Source: Pohlia nutans (taxonomy: Eukaryota; Streptophyta; Bryopsida; Bryales; Mniaceae). From it: a DNA stretch of 64,000 nt. Every line of letters starts with the position of its first letter. Positions within the stretch are counted from its first letter, which is position 1. The position numbers and the translations under genes were made by a program. The stretch is from assembly GCA_022496805.1 (NCBI GenBank), contig CM040100.1, forward strand, positions 18,009,009 to 18,073,008, in the 5' to 3' direction. Positions 47,699 to 58,763 of the stretch are shown one piece after another. The notes beneath the pieces were generated by a model, which saw only the letters and a program-made list of their open reading frames with translations, did no database searches and was not told the DNA's origin.

Positions 47699-48094
47699 GT
47701 AATTATTTTGGTGCCACCTACACTATTTTGTAGATTACAAACAACGCTCATGCGTCAAGATAGATTTTGTCAAACTAAAAATTATTTTCGTGCTATGTGG
47801 GTATGGTAGGCAAACTTTTCTTCTTTTTTGCTTTTTTGACAGAACTAAAAGAGATGTCATTGCAAGTACACGAGCTATTCTCATTTGTCATGCAGAAAAT
47901 GAAACCCCTGAACATCAAATAAAGTTGGACCAGGCTTCTTGCAAGGTTACCGGCTCAAGGGCATGCAGTCAACTTGCGTAACTTTTTGATGGTTTGCACA
48001 TCAATTTTCACTAGTCCTAATAACTAAGCACTCACTGTAAGCTAGAGAAAAGTGTGCTTATTTCTTGAATGTAAAAACAACCCCAAAAAACCTA

Positions 48095-48319
48095 CTCCCT
48101 CCATTTCATAATAAGAGTCCACTTTTTTAACATGTTTCAACTTAACATTTTTTTGCCAAAAAATGAGTTATTTGTAATAGTAGTATGTAGTTTTGTGTCA
48201 CTCTCATTGTCCGTCCCGTTTGAAGTGAACAGTGCTCACATTTGAAGTATAAAACATAAGAACAAAATCAAGGAATTTTTTTTTCATAAAAGTGGACTCT
48301 TATTATGAAATGGAGGGAG
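48095..48319. mobile_element. Stowaway MITE, copy 2
   Basis: Ends CTCCCTCCATTTCATAATAA and its complement, flanked by TA. 225 bp. Confidence 0.85.
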
Positions 48320-48414
48320 TATGGTAATCAGAAATGAGCTCATAGTGGTGGATGAGGGTGAAAAGCTGGCAGCGTACGATGTCCCGGGATACCCCACTCA
48401 TTCATCCATGGATG

Positions 48415-49135
48415 GTACACTGAAATCACCATGTATTGTGGGTGGGTGAATGGTGTGGGGTACATTCATCCATTTGGAAAAAGAATCATCCATTTGAATA
48501 GATTTTCATCATATCTGGATGAATTTTACCACAGTATTTTGGAAAATTAATTATTGGTAAAACCCCTCGTAAATACCGTGGGCCACAGTATATGGTGATT
48601 TCAGTGTACCAGCCTTAGGTTGTCCTGTCGTTGATAGGAATTCCACTGGCCCATTCAACGTTCGAGGTTGCAGGAATACGCAGAGCTCAAGAAGACTTTT
48701 CAAAGAAAAGAGCTGCATGCTTGTTGGATGAACAATGGAAAAGGAAAGGTACCTTATGGCTGCCCTGCAACTTTGGCATTCACGACGTGATATCTCGGTC
48801 AACCAAACCAGTACACTGAAATCACCATATACTGTTGCCCACGGTACTTACGAGAGGCTTTTACTAATAATTATTTTTTCAAAACACCATGGTAAAACTC
48901 ATCCAAATTGGATGAAAATATGTTTGAATGGATGAGACTATGTCCAAACGGATGAATGTACCCATCACTAGTAGGATTTTGATTCTTTATAATTAGTCCT
49001 TTGTTACTTGAATGGTCCAAAATGACTCTTTTTAAAAAGAATTGAGTCACAAACTACCATTTAAGTCACAAAGGATCAGTTATAAAGGACCAAAATCCTA
49101 CTAGTGCATGCTCCACAATATATGGTGATTTTAGT
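48415..49135. mobile_element. Cluster of MITE ends around an exon-like insert
   Basis: The motif CACTGAAATCACCAT occurs at about 48419 (+), 48597 (-) and 48814 (+), and as a variant at about 49122 (-), giving two inverted pairs. The ~195 bp between the pairs (48612-48807) are richer in GC and include an exon-like open stretch with TTGCAG before it and AAAG|GTACCT after it. Arrangement seen; capture of host sequence is inferred. Confidence 0.5.
48966..49106. mobile_element. CACTA-like MITE (141 bp)
   Basis: Perfect 16-bp terminal inverted repeat CACTAGTAGGATTTTG. It lies inside the previous cluster. Confidence 0.75.
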
Positions 49136-49138
49136 ATA

Positions 49139-49260
49139 CAATAGTAGAAAAGGTGGCGCTCCCCACGAAGATGCCTAAACAAAATCACTACGCATGCGTG
49201 GAATTGGGCACTACTTGCCTAGGCATCTCCCTCGGCAGAGTGCCACCTTTTCTACTAGTG
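49139..49260. mobile_element. 120-bp CACTA-like hairpin MITE, copy 2
   Basis: Ends AGTAGAAAAGGTGGC and GCCACCTTTTCTACT; interior CGTGGAATTGGGCA conserved with copies at 24197 and 54878. Confidence 0.8.
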
Positions 49261-49443
49261 GAGTACCAAACCCACGAGAAGTAGTCATTACCCTATTTCT
49301 CAAGTGCAGCAAATCAAGTCTGTTTTCTTCTTTTTCTAATGAGCTTGTCAAATAAGGTAAATGACCTAATATCAGTGCATTTTTTTTAGGGTAGTTTAGC
49401 TCCCAACTACTATTCATCCATGGTATTTTTAGGGAGAATCTTA

Positions 49444-49813
49444 GGGTACATTCACAGTGTAACAATCCAAGGAAACTGTAACTAGTGATTAATTTAACGG
49501 ATTATTAAGCAATAATCTTATCATTTGAATTGATAATGCAATATAAATTAGTAACTACATATATTATATGTCATTCTACAATATACTAAAGTTTGACGAT
49601 GTTTGAGAAGTTATTGGTACTCCAAAACGACTAAAATATGGTCGTAACCAGTCGTTAATAACAACTAAAATGTGCTAAAATGTTCATAATATGTTGCAAA
49701 ATGTCCTTAAATTTTTCTAATATGTACATAAATTGAAGATATAATTTTCTAAGCACTCATCAAGAGTCGTTAGATTTGGGCGGGGTTTGCTCGTTATATT
49801 GTGAATGCAACCC
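49444..49813. mobile_element. MITE with GGGTACATTC ends, copy 2
   Basis: 370 bp, same family as 2986-3354 in reverse. Flanked by TTA at 49441-49443 and 49814-49816. The latter TTA also starts the next element. Confidence 0.75.
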
Positions 49814-49816
49814 TTA

Positions 49817-50224
49817 GAGCCACTTTACACTATGGTGGAGAAGTTCACCGGTCATGAATTCTAGGGGAATTCTGAAATATGATTGGCTGACAGTGACACT
49901 CTTGTCTAGTGGTGGTTTACACTACAGCCAATAGACCTCTGGTGGAGAACTTTGTACATAGATGAAAAAATGACATGGCTGCCAACGTGGCGACACTTTT
50001 TTGAAAGGGAGTTCTCCGAAGGTCAAGTTTTTTGGGCAACCTCATGCCTTGGACAAGAAACTTGGCCTCCAGAGAACTCCAACTTCAAGGCATTTTTTTT
50101 TTGGTCTTTTCATCTTCTCCGATATACCATCCCCTCGGGACCATCCCTAGCCTCAAATAACCATGTCTTGGGCTGAAATTCCTGACCGACCGGTGCACTT
50201 CCCTACCATAGTGTAAAGTGGCCC
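49817..50224. mobile_element. PIF/Harbinger-like MITE abutting the previous one
   Basis: Ends GAGCCACTTTACACTATGG and CCATAGTGTAAAGTGGCC with TTA on both sides. Related to 20896-21258. Confidence 0.75.
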
Positions 50225-50294
50225 TTAAGAAAAAATTGGCTGATTTTCCCAAAAAATAAGCATCGAGTAATACAGTCTGGGGAGAAATTTTAGC

Positions 50295-50993
50295 TTAACC
50301 CTTAAGTGTCAAATTAAGCTCCACGGTCTTAGTTATGAGAGAATAATGGGGAAAAAAGAAAAGATTTTGTGAACCAAAATAGGAAAGAATTGGGGGAAGC
50401 TATAGTCGGGCAGCAGCTGATTTGCTTTGAGTTGCGGCACTTTTTGTTTTTCAATGTGCTATAACATTCAATAGCCTTCCAAGAGGCTGCCTTTTAGTTT
50501 CATCCACCTTTATATATGGAGTGACCAATGCTTTGTAATTGAATGGACTATTGAATCAAATAAACAATTACAAAACACTATTGAGTTGTGATTGAGTGAG
50601 TGCTTTCGATTACTGTTCACCTTGGTTGATTGATCTTGCTTAATGCCACATGCCCCCATAGCTACTAATGTGATGTGGAATATTCCACATCATTCTATTG
50701 GGGGAAGGCAATAGTCACAAAGGCTACTGAATGTTATGGCGCCTGCCTGGCGCTGTTGAGGCGAGCGGAATTTTTTTTTAAAATACAAAAATGGGCATGC
50801 CTAGCCCTGCAGTTGCCATGTGGTAACTGCTCCACGTGGCAACTGCTCTGGGCCTACAGCGGAAGGAGTCTAGGACAGTTGCGGGGTTTTTTTTTTTTTT
50901 TTTCTTTTTAATATTTGAAGTAGAATGCTCGATGCGGTAGAATTTTGGAGATCCTCTTCGGGTTGCCCTTTCAAGGACCCTTTTGACGTTTAA
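50295..50993. mobile_element. TTAA element related to 31699-32127
   Basis: Left edge TTAACCCTTAAGTGTCAA, right edge TTTTGACGTTTAA. A decayed hairpin TAAGCT/GTCTTA with a CCACG loop is at 50315-50331, 20 nt from the left edge. The right TTAA is shared with the next element. Confidence 0.7.
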
Positions 50994-51564
50994 TCCCTAA
51001 TTGCCCAACCATGCATTTTTTTTGCTTGATGTATAAAAGCAAATTCATATTCTCATCCGTCATGCACTTTTTGCAATGTGGAATTGTTTTTGAATTTTTA
51101 TTGGAAGTTAGCTTCAGGCATGAGTGATCCAATTAGAAAGGGGATGATTTGTGAAATTTTCATGCCTCATTTCATGTTGCATTGATTCACCAAAAAAATC
51201 TAAGATTTTAGTCTAAATGTGCTCTTGAAAAAATAAACTCATAAAATTAAGCAACAAAAAATATCCAAAAATCCCTACACTTAGAGTATTACATTTCAAC
51301 CCATCATAACAAATTTCATTCACAAATTGTCAATATCTTATTTGTAATCAAATTACAAAAGAATGTTGAATTTTAAGTCTCAAACTTTATATAAAAATGT
51401 AGGTGATAGCAATCGCAGATTGAACCGTATGGACAGAATCTAAAATCCATAATGTACAACTTTTATTCATACATCAAGTTCAAAATCTCCCTCTTAGTTG
51501 CATTTTACAATGTATCTTTGAAAAATTGTTGAATATGGGGAAGGGTGAGGAGGTTTAGGGGTAA
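50990..51564. mobile_element. TTAA MITE, 577-bp family, decayed copy (reverse)
   Basis: Starts TTAATCCCTAATTGCCC and ends TTTAGGGGTAAA. The hairpin site at 51010 begins CATGCA but carries a small insertion in the loop. Confidence 0.7.
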
Positions 51565-51619
51565 AGGACGTTTGACAGTTAAAGATTGACTCTTAAACAT
51601 TAAAGTAAGCCCCATTAAG

Positions 51620-51965
51620 GATATTGTGATTTTCAGAAAAACAACAGAATTGGTTTATGTTAGGTTTCATTTTTAGTTCAAAAAGTGAGATTTAAACATG
51701 ATTTTCCAAAATAAGTAAAATCAAATAATGGAAACATACCATCTCATAGTGCATGTTATTCCAATTTCATTAGAATATTTTTTAATTTTTTGTGTTAATT
51801 TGGGATTTTTAGTTGAATTTCAAGAGATAACCTTCCGAACTTTAATTAAAAAATATGATGAATCCAGCCATACAGATGTGATCTTCAATCACATTGGCAT
51901 TTACAACTTAGATTTGTACATCAACTCTATTTCGTTTTTCATCAAACATTTGAGTAAACCGAAAA
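51620..51965. mobile_element. Truncated copy of the 548-bp TTAA family
   Basis: Matches the middle of 52556-53103 (ATATTGTGATTTT, GTTCAAAAAGTGAGA, AAATAATGGAAA, CATACAGATGTGATCT blocks) but lacks proper ends. The 100-codon ORF here is an accident of this repeat. Confidence 0.6.
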
Positions 51966-52555
51966 CAGAAGAGGAGTTGAAGAGGAGTTTCCTCTCTATA
52001 ATTATATTTTCTGACAATCATTGTTTATGAATAGTTTTCATAGTCGGGGCTCTTGGCTTGGGGAAGCGTGCGGGAACTCTCCTCTAGCATTGGAGAGGTC
52101 AGGAGTTCCACACCCTGTGGTGGCGCATGGCCTTGCTTCAGGTTATTCTCCAACTCACTATCGACTAGTTTTGCAGTCATTTTGAACTCAAAACGAGTCT
52201 GAGGTGAATTTAAGGTTTTTTTCCACTTTGAGACGCTCTTTTCGGTTAACTCTAAATGTCCTAATGCTACATTGTTATCCAAATTTTTTCGATTTTTGTG
52301 ATGTTTTCTATTTTTATGTTTAATATGTTGACCCAAAAGGAAGAATCTTATTGACAAACTGTTCCGCTGCCTAAACCTACTTTGCAAGTCACATTTTTCT
52401 GATAGGATTCTAAGCCGTGCAATAATAGAGTTGCTGGTATAGTGCACATCACGGCAGGCTCAAAGCCATTTCAAGGGTTTGTTTTTATTTTTTATTTTTT
52501 ATTTATTTTTATTTTTATGACCCACACAAGCCGCAGCAAGGAACAGGTTAACCCT

Positions 52556-53103
52556 TTAACCCTTTAACGCGCCTGCATCCATATAATGGACAACGAACAG
52601 ATTGAAATCCTTCTCTTTACTACATCCTGTACAGTTTTTCATCCATCCAAAATTTCCTTGGTTCTTGTGCTAGTTGACTACCATTTGTACGGTATGGATC
52701 TTCAAAATAAGATATTGTGATTTTTTGAAAAATAACAATAGTGGTTGATGTCAAGTTTCATTCTTAGTTCAAAAAGTGAGACCTTCAACACGATTTTCCA
52801 AAATAAGTAGAATCAAATAATGGAAAGCATACCATCTCGTAGTGCATGTTATTTCAAATTCATTACAACAATTTTTAATTTTTTTGTGTTACTTTGGGAT
52901 TTTTAATTGAATTTCAAAAGAAAACCTTGAAAAAATAATTTAAAAAAATTACTAAAAAATATGATAAATCCAACCATACAGATGTGATCTAAACATTGAC
53001 ATTTACAACTTTGCTTTGTACATCAACTCCATTTTTGGTATTCATCAAACATTTTATAACGGATCTTTGAAATCAGTGATGAATCGGGACGTTGAAGGGT
53101 TAA
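52556..53103. mobile_element. TTAA MITE, 548-bp family, copy 1
   Basis: Edges TTAACCCTTTAACGC and GTTGAAGGGTTAA. Exactly the same length as 60212-60759, which is its reverse complement in layout. The hairpin at 52576-52592 is decayed (CATCCA/TGGACA). Confidence 0.8.
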
Positions 53104-53507
53104 CGTCCCCTTTCAACATTTGTTTTAATGAATTTAGAAGCATTATCGTTGAATATTCATCAAAATTACAAATTTTATTTTTAGAATTTTAAATTTAGTA
53201 TCATTGGTAAGAACTAGACATTCTATTTAAAAAGTTTAAAATCAATTTTTTCAAAGGAGACAACATCATTAATTTCCTCAAATAGTAAATTTTATAACAC
53301 TAGGACAATATAATGGTCTTTGTCTTTGAAAATATCTCCTAGTGGAGTTTTACTCGGATTGACATAATTCAAATTGGATTGGGAAGTAATCTTGATTTCC
53401 TATTTGAAATATTTTTTATTTTTTAGAAATATATTTTTTTCATCTTGGGCAACCCGTAAAAAAAGGGTAGCAATCATAAAATGGTCGTTTGGTCACTAAG
53501 GGGTTAA
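53100..53507. mobile_element. TTAA element sharing a boundary with its neighbour
   Basis: Begins at the TTAA that ends the previous element and closes with CACTAAGGGGTTAA. A hairpin, CAATCA, 5 nt, TGGTCG (one mismatch, one wobble), is at 53471-53487, 20 nt from the right edge. The interior is related to 34427-35033 in reverse. Confidence 0.6.
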
Positions 53508-54877
53508 GGGTGCAATCATCCCTACAAATCAAGAGTCTAATTACATTATTGGAAACAAGCTCTACTTTGATGCTAACTATGTCCAATACAAGTTTTATAG
53601 TTGAAACAATCTTATGCTCAAATCATTAGAAAAAAATTGGGGCCTTTTGAAAGCCACTTCCATTTGAGATCAGCTGATGCAGATCTCATGGAAAAATTTA
53701 ATTAAATAAAAATTAGATAAAAATAAAAATATATTCAAATATTATTTTCAAATATTTTCAAAATAAAAAATATTAAAATAAAATCTAATCTGACGAAGAC
53801 AAAAGTCGTTCATGTCAGATTGGATTTTATTTTTCAAAATTAACAATATTTTTCCTATTCACATTAGATCACATCAAAGGGCCTTCTGGAGGCCCCAAAA
53901 CTTTTCTAATGGGGTTTTTGCCATATATAGTACATACTATATGTGCTACTGTGCCGTGTACTGTGCATATGATACTTCTTTGTGTGCTACTGTTACTAGT
54001 GCAAAGGGTTGTTTATTCACCAAAAAAGATCACCAAAACATCCCCAACTCAACCAAAAATTTAGATTCTTGATGGAATTGAACACTTTTTGGTGGTCTTT
54101 TTTTATTTATTGAAATAGGCCACTTTGTATACTAGTGTGTATGTATTCTATATATTAGTGTTTTCTTTTTTTCTTTTTTGGGCAATAATAAAGCAAGTTG
54201 CACTAAAAGTAATTGTCTAACACCAACTGAAACCTTTCTTACAAAATCAAGGAAAAATTGGATGGAATAGTCAATTTACTACAAACGTTATAAGAATGTT
54301 GAATGAAAATCTCAATTTCAGATGAAAATAGTGTATCTATGTGGACGAAATCCAAATCCTATCAAACAGATTAATGAATATCAAAACATGTGGTTTCACC
54401 AAAATATATTGTGTCACCTTCTTTGCAATTGCCTAAAAAGGGAAAAAGAAAATCAATTAAATAAATAAATATGTATGAATGATATCCAATGAAAATAACA
54501 ATTTTTTTGGAAGTACACTTTAAACTTGTTATTTTCACACTCTCCAATATCACATTCCAATATTTGGAGAGAATATTTGTTATTTTATACACATGTAATT
54601 GGGCACTTTCCACACACTAGTAGAAATCTTGACTCCATAGACTAGAGAAAAAACCCATAAGAAGACCCCACATGACAAATTAAATTAGTTGTGAGTCTTT
54701 TTGGGCACGCTTCTTTGGTCTACATGGTCAACATTTCTATTAGTGAAATGTACCAACTTTTGAATTCATGTACGTTGGTTACCAAAGGAATGACATAAAA
54801 GAGTTACGAGTGTGCAAAGAATATTTGCTATTATGTACAAATGTGATTAGACAATTTGCACATGCCAAATTATGAAC
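53508..54877. other. AT-rich stretch, no gene seen
   Basis: CACTAGTAGAAAT at 54614 looks like a solo CACTA-type end. Nothing else recognisable. Confidence 0.45.
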
Positions 54878-54997
54878 CACTAGTAGAAAAGGTGGCATTC
54901 CTCAGGGAGATGCCAAGGCAAAATCACTGTGCATGTGTGGAATTGGGCACCACATGCCTGGGCAACTCCCTTGGCAATACCACCTTTTCTAATAGTG
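54878..54997. mobile_element. 120-bp CACTA-like hairpin MITE, copy 3
   Basis: Ends CACTAGTAGAAAAGGTGG and CCACCTTTTCTAATAGTG; interior conserved with the other two copies. Confidence 0.8.
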
Positions 54998-55168
54998 AAC
55001 CCATGTGCGCTGGATACAACGTTGTCTTACTCAACCACTAAATAAAGTGTCGAACAACCTCCCAACCTGTCAAACAAGCATATTCTTACAATATACATGG
55101 ATATTCTAGAATATTCTTGGATATTCAGGAATATTTCTTCTAAGTTGTGTAACATACTTGACACTCTA

Positions 55169-55744
55169 CTAATTAGACAATAGATGTCCAGTTGAAAAAT
55201 ACTGTCGGGCGTGACAACCCTGGTTGGATTCCGATACGAAAGACGGGGGTGATGTAAAAGAGTTCCCAGCGATGGAAGGCCTGCTGTACAGGAGATTGGC
55301 AAACTCAGCAACTACAAGTGAGACGTGCAGGTCCTGCACTGTCTGTCTAACAAAACAAATGCCGCGTCAATGGCATGTGTAGTCATGGCAGGATTGGGAA
55401 TTCAGTACAGTACTAAGCTTAACCCATAAAGGAGGTTGCCCTTGTTCATGTGGTGCGCATACAGGGAAGAACATTCGAATACAGGTGGCGTTTGCTGTAG
55501 CATAACGTGTTCTATGGGGCCAATTTTTTTTTGTCAACCTTATAAGAACTACAAGAAATGTTGCTGTAAAATATTCAGAATTTTTTCTTGTGCGGAAGAT
55601 CGTAAAAGAATTTCATGTAGTGAGAGACAGTAGAACACATTAAGGTTGTTGCATGCATTAGGGGTTAACTATAGTTGTCTCACCAGGAATTTGCTGCCAC
55701 CAAAACATCCTGCTGAAACCCTCTTCTAAGGTAGAAGCACCCAT
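55169..55744 (-). CDS. Hypothetical two-exon small protein (67 aa)
   Basis: Exon 1 55684-55744 (the open frame extends upstream to an acceptor at 55769) and exon 2 55169-55311 join as CCTG|GTGAGA...TTGTAG|TT in matching phase. The product starts MGASTLEEGFSRMFWWQQIP and ends CHARQYFSTGHLLSN. The Arg-rich stretch ending in QYFSTG resembles the end of a plant mitochondrial presequence. It is therefore perhaps the first exons of a gene whose body is lost, or a captured fragment. A TTAA element (55419-55668) sits in the intron. Family unknown. Confidence 0.28.
55419..55668. mobile_element. TTAA element (250 bp)
   Basis: Edges TTAACCCATAAAGG and GCATTAGGGGTTAA. I find no clear hairpin 20 nt from either end. 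Confidence 0.6.
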
Positions 55745-56107
55745 AACTGATAACTTCAGCTTTCTAGCCTGTGAAAGAAAAATAGAAATCACGAAGAACG
55801 CAGTTTTATAATTTTAGTTTTAAAAATGAAATTTCTACAAAATTTCAAAGTGAAATGTTAGTCATCACCCAAAATCGATAACTGGACTATCTCAAATCTG
55901 TGAACATGTGATTTCACAAACTAGCCCAAGTTGATTTTTGGAATTAACCAACATAAGTAATAGTGCAAGAAGTTGATTGGTTGACAGAAATTTCTACACA
56001 AGTGTCATTGAGTTTGGATGAGTTTGGTTGTTATTGATTATGGGTCAGTCTACACGTTGGTTTTGGGTGCATTGCCACTTAGTCACCAACAAATTGGACG
56101 AGTCTAA

Positions 56108-56498
56108 AGCCCTCTTTACATTAGGGTTCGACCTCATTGTTGGCATGAACCCAACCTCGATCCAATTGACAAGTAATTGGATCAATAATCGAACAAATGG
56201 TATAGATGCATGGGATCCAACGATGAGGGTGTATTTGAGGTCTTTGGGCCTAAGTTGTGAACTTGGGATCAAACAAAACCTCTACCCAATTTCCTTGGGT
56301 TGACCCGAAGTTTTGGTACCAAATTTATGCTGCTACGTAGACCGCCACGTAGACCGCCACATAGGGTGAAGAGAAGTTTGAGTTGCACCCTAATGCGTAG
56401 TCCTTTTGGCTCAATTCGCCAAATTCGAGCTATCCTATTGGTTGACATTTGTGATGTTTGGGTTGGGTCAACAATTAGGTCCTAATGTAAAGTGGGCC
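56108..56498. mobile_element. PIF/Harbinger-like MITE
   Basis: Ends AGCCCTCTTTACATTAGG and CCTAATGTAAAGTGGGCC with TAA on both sides. The two overlapping ORFs inside are on opposite strands and not gene-like. Confidence 0.65.
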
Positions 56499-56499
56499 T

Positions 56500-58186
56500 A
56501 AACTCTAGAGATGAGAGAAGAGCATGTTTATACCACTTTTGACCGAGCTCTTGACCATCACTTTTTTTGGGGCGATTTATTATTAAATTTCTTTACAAAA
56601 TATTTTTTTGCAAAAATGAACTTTTGAAATCAATATTTTTTCCCCTAGGAAAATAGAACCAAATTCTCTCTAAAAAGTACCACATATGGATAAAACGCCC
56701 TTCACCAACCAACCAAAGAACTCATGACTTGGTGATAAAACTTAACTCTAAACATACCTTTATACAAACTAGCACTCAACTATCATTACTTCACTTTTTT
56801 CCTTTGTTACTGTTACTGTTACTTTGTTTTGGTTACTATAGTGTCCATCCTCGAAAGGGGAGAGTAGTATTGTTCCAATGTCCTTTTGTCCGGTGGGCAT
56901 CGGGTCATTGACATTACGAACGAACACTTTATTCACGCCGGCCCTTTTTATAGGGTCGGTGTTTCTATCTATCTACCACATATGGGTAAATGCATAAAAC
57001 ACTTGTATTATCTGTTGCGTTCAAGATTAAAACATGGGGTCTTAGATCTTTTGGAATTTTAAAAATAAAATAAAATAAAATATGGAAATTTAGTAGAATA
57101 CTACAAATAGTGTCATGATCTTCAAAACTTTAGGGCCAAAAAGTTTTTTTCCAAAAGTTATACAAAAAATTAGATATTAGAAGATTTCAAGAAAATGAAT
57201 ATTTTGAGGTATAAATTCTTAGAAAATAGTGAAATCATTCAAAAAAGAAAAGAAAAGAAAAGAAAAAGAAAAAGACTCAAAAACTTGCTAAAATGAGATT
57301 CCACCAAAGAAATCATGGAAGAGTGTTTATGAATGTCTAGAAATGCTCCCGCAATTAAGCCTTCTTTGCATCCACGCGGAGGACATGAAATTTACTATTC
57401 TAAGGTAACCCTCACATTGTAGGTGTATGCCTATTGCAGAAATATGCCTCCGAAAGTTGATTTCCAAATTTGTAATTTGTATATTTGAAAGTCTTAAAAA
57501 TACCATGAAAATTAAGAGGGTGACAAAATAGCAAAATTTATTTTAAATAGTATTTTTTGAATCCAAAAATATATAAATTATAATTAGAAGTATGACGTGT
57601 ACCTTCAAGATAGATTTCGGCTCTATCATCTCATTACTTCAAAAGTTATGATACAAGACATGTTGAATGCACAATGTGTGACGCTGAAACAATACAAGTG
57701 TTTCATGCACTCACATATATGAAGAGTTGGAAGCTAAACTACCTTAAATAAATGATTGAAATGCAACCATAAAATAAATGAATGCTAAAATTACTACAAA
57801 ACAAAGGGTGTAACGCAAAGATAATATTGCTAAATTTTAGATGAATGTATAGATTTTTGAATGAATAAATATAGTTCACCTATACTCTACAAGTTTCATC
57901 CAAATCATGGATGTAAATAGCTTTATACTATCATTTCACTAAAAATCACAACTTTTATTGCTTAAAGATTGAAATTAAAAACCAATGCTTCTGACTTCAT
58001 TTCCTCTTCCAAACCCATATATATAACATTATTAATTATAGCAGTTGGAGTCCCTCCTATTGTAGAAGAATATCCCTCTATAATATCTTTTCAAAACTGG
58101 AAAATATTAAGTTCATGTTTTTCTTGCAACTTCATGCAAGTGACGACAAAACAATGGCATGGTGAATGTTGTTATGAAATAGTGTG
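56500..58186. other. AT-rich stretch, no gene seen
   Basis: Short AAAAG/AAAAT repeats at 57061-57080 and 57240-57275. No coding signal. Confidence 0.45.
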
Positions 58187-58763
58187 TTAACCCCTAACCG
58201 CCCAACCATGCATATTTTGCATGATGTACGGATTTGAACTCCGATTTCTCATCCATCATGCACTTTTTGCAGTGTGGATTTTTTTACTAAAACTTTTATG
58301 GGAAGTTAGCTTCGTGCATGTGTGATCCGATTAGAAAGGGGATGATTTGTGAACATTTTATGCCTCGTTTCATGTTGTAGCGTTCCATTCAAAATTTTGA
58401 AGATTTTAGTCTAAAAGTGCTCTTGAAAAAGTCAACTACTAAAATTAAGCAACCAAAAAATCTCCAAAAATCACTATATATAGAGTATTACATTTCAACC
58501 CATCCCAAAAATTTTCATTATTAGATTGTCAATATCTTATTCGGAATCATATTACTAAAGAGCTCTAAATTTTAAGTTTGAAATTGAATACACAAATATT
58601 GGTGATAGCAATCGCAAATCTAACTGTATGGATAGAATCTAAAATTCATAATGTACAACTTTTATTCATTCATAAAGTTGAAAATATCCCTCTTAGTTGC
58701 ATTTTATAATGCATCTTTGAAAAACTGCCAAATCTGAAAAGGATGAGAACGTTTAGGGGTTAA
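58187..58763. mobile_element. TTAA MITE, 577-bp family, copy 3 (reverse)
   Basis: Edges TTAACCCCTAACCGCCC and GTTTAGGGGTTAA. The hairpin at 58207-58223 is CATGCA, TATTT, TGCATG: both arms are changed relative to the CGTCCA/TGGACG of the sister copies, yet pairing is perfect. Confidence 0.85.

Noticed and set aside
52025..52447. 140-codon ORF on - strand
   Set aside because: Its last ~50 codons look somewhat protein-like, but I recognise no family and see no splice partners, and the surrounding DNA is transposon debris. Not annotated as a gene.
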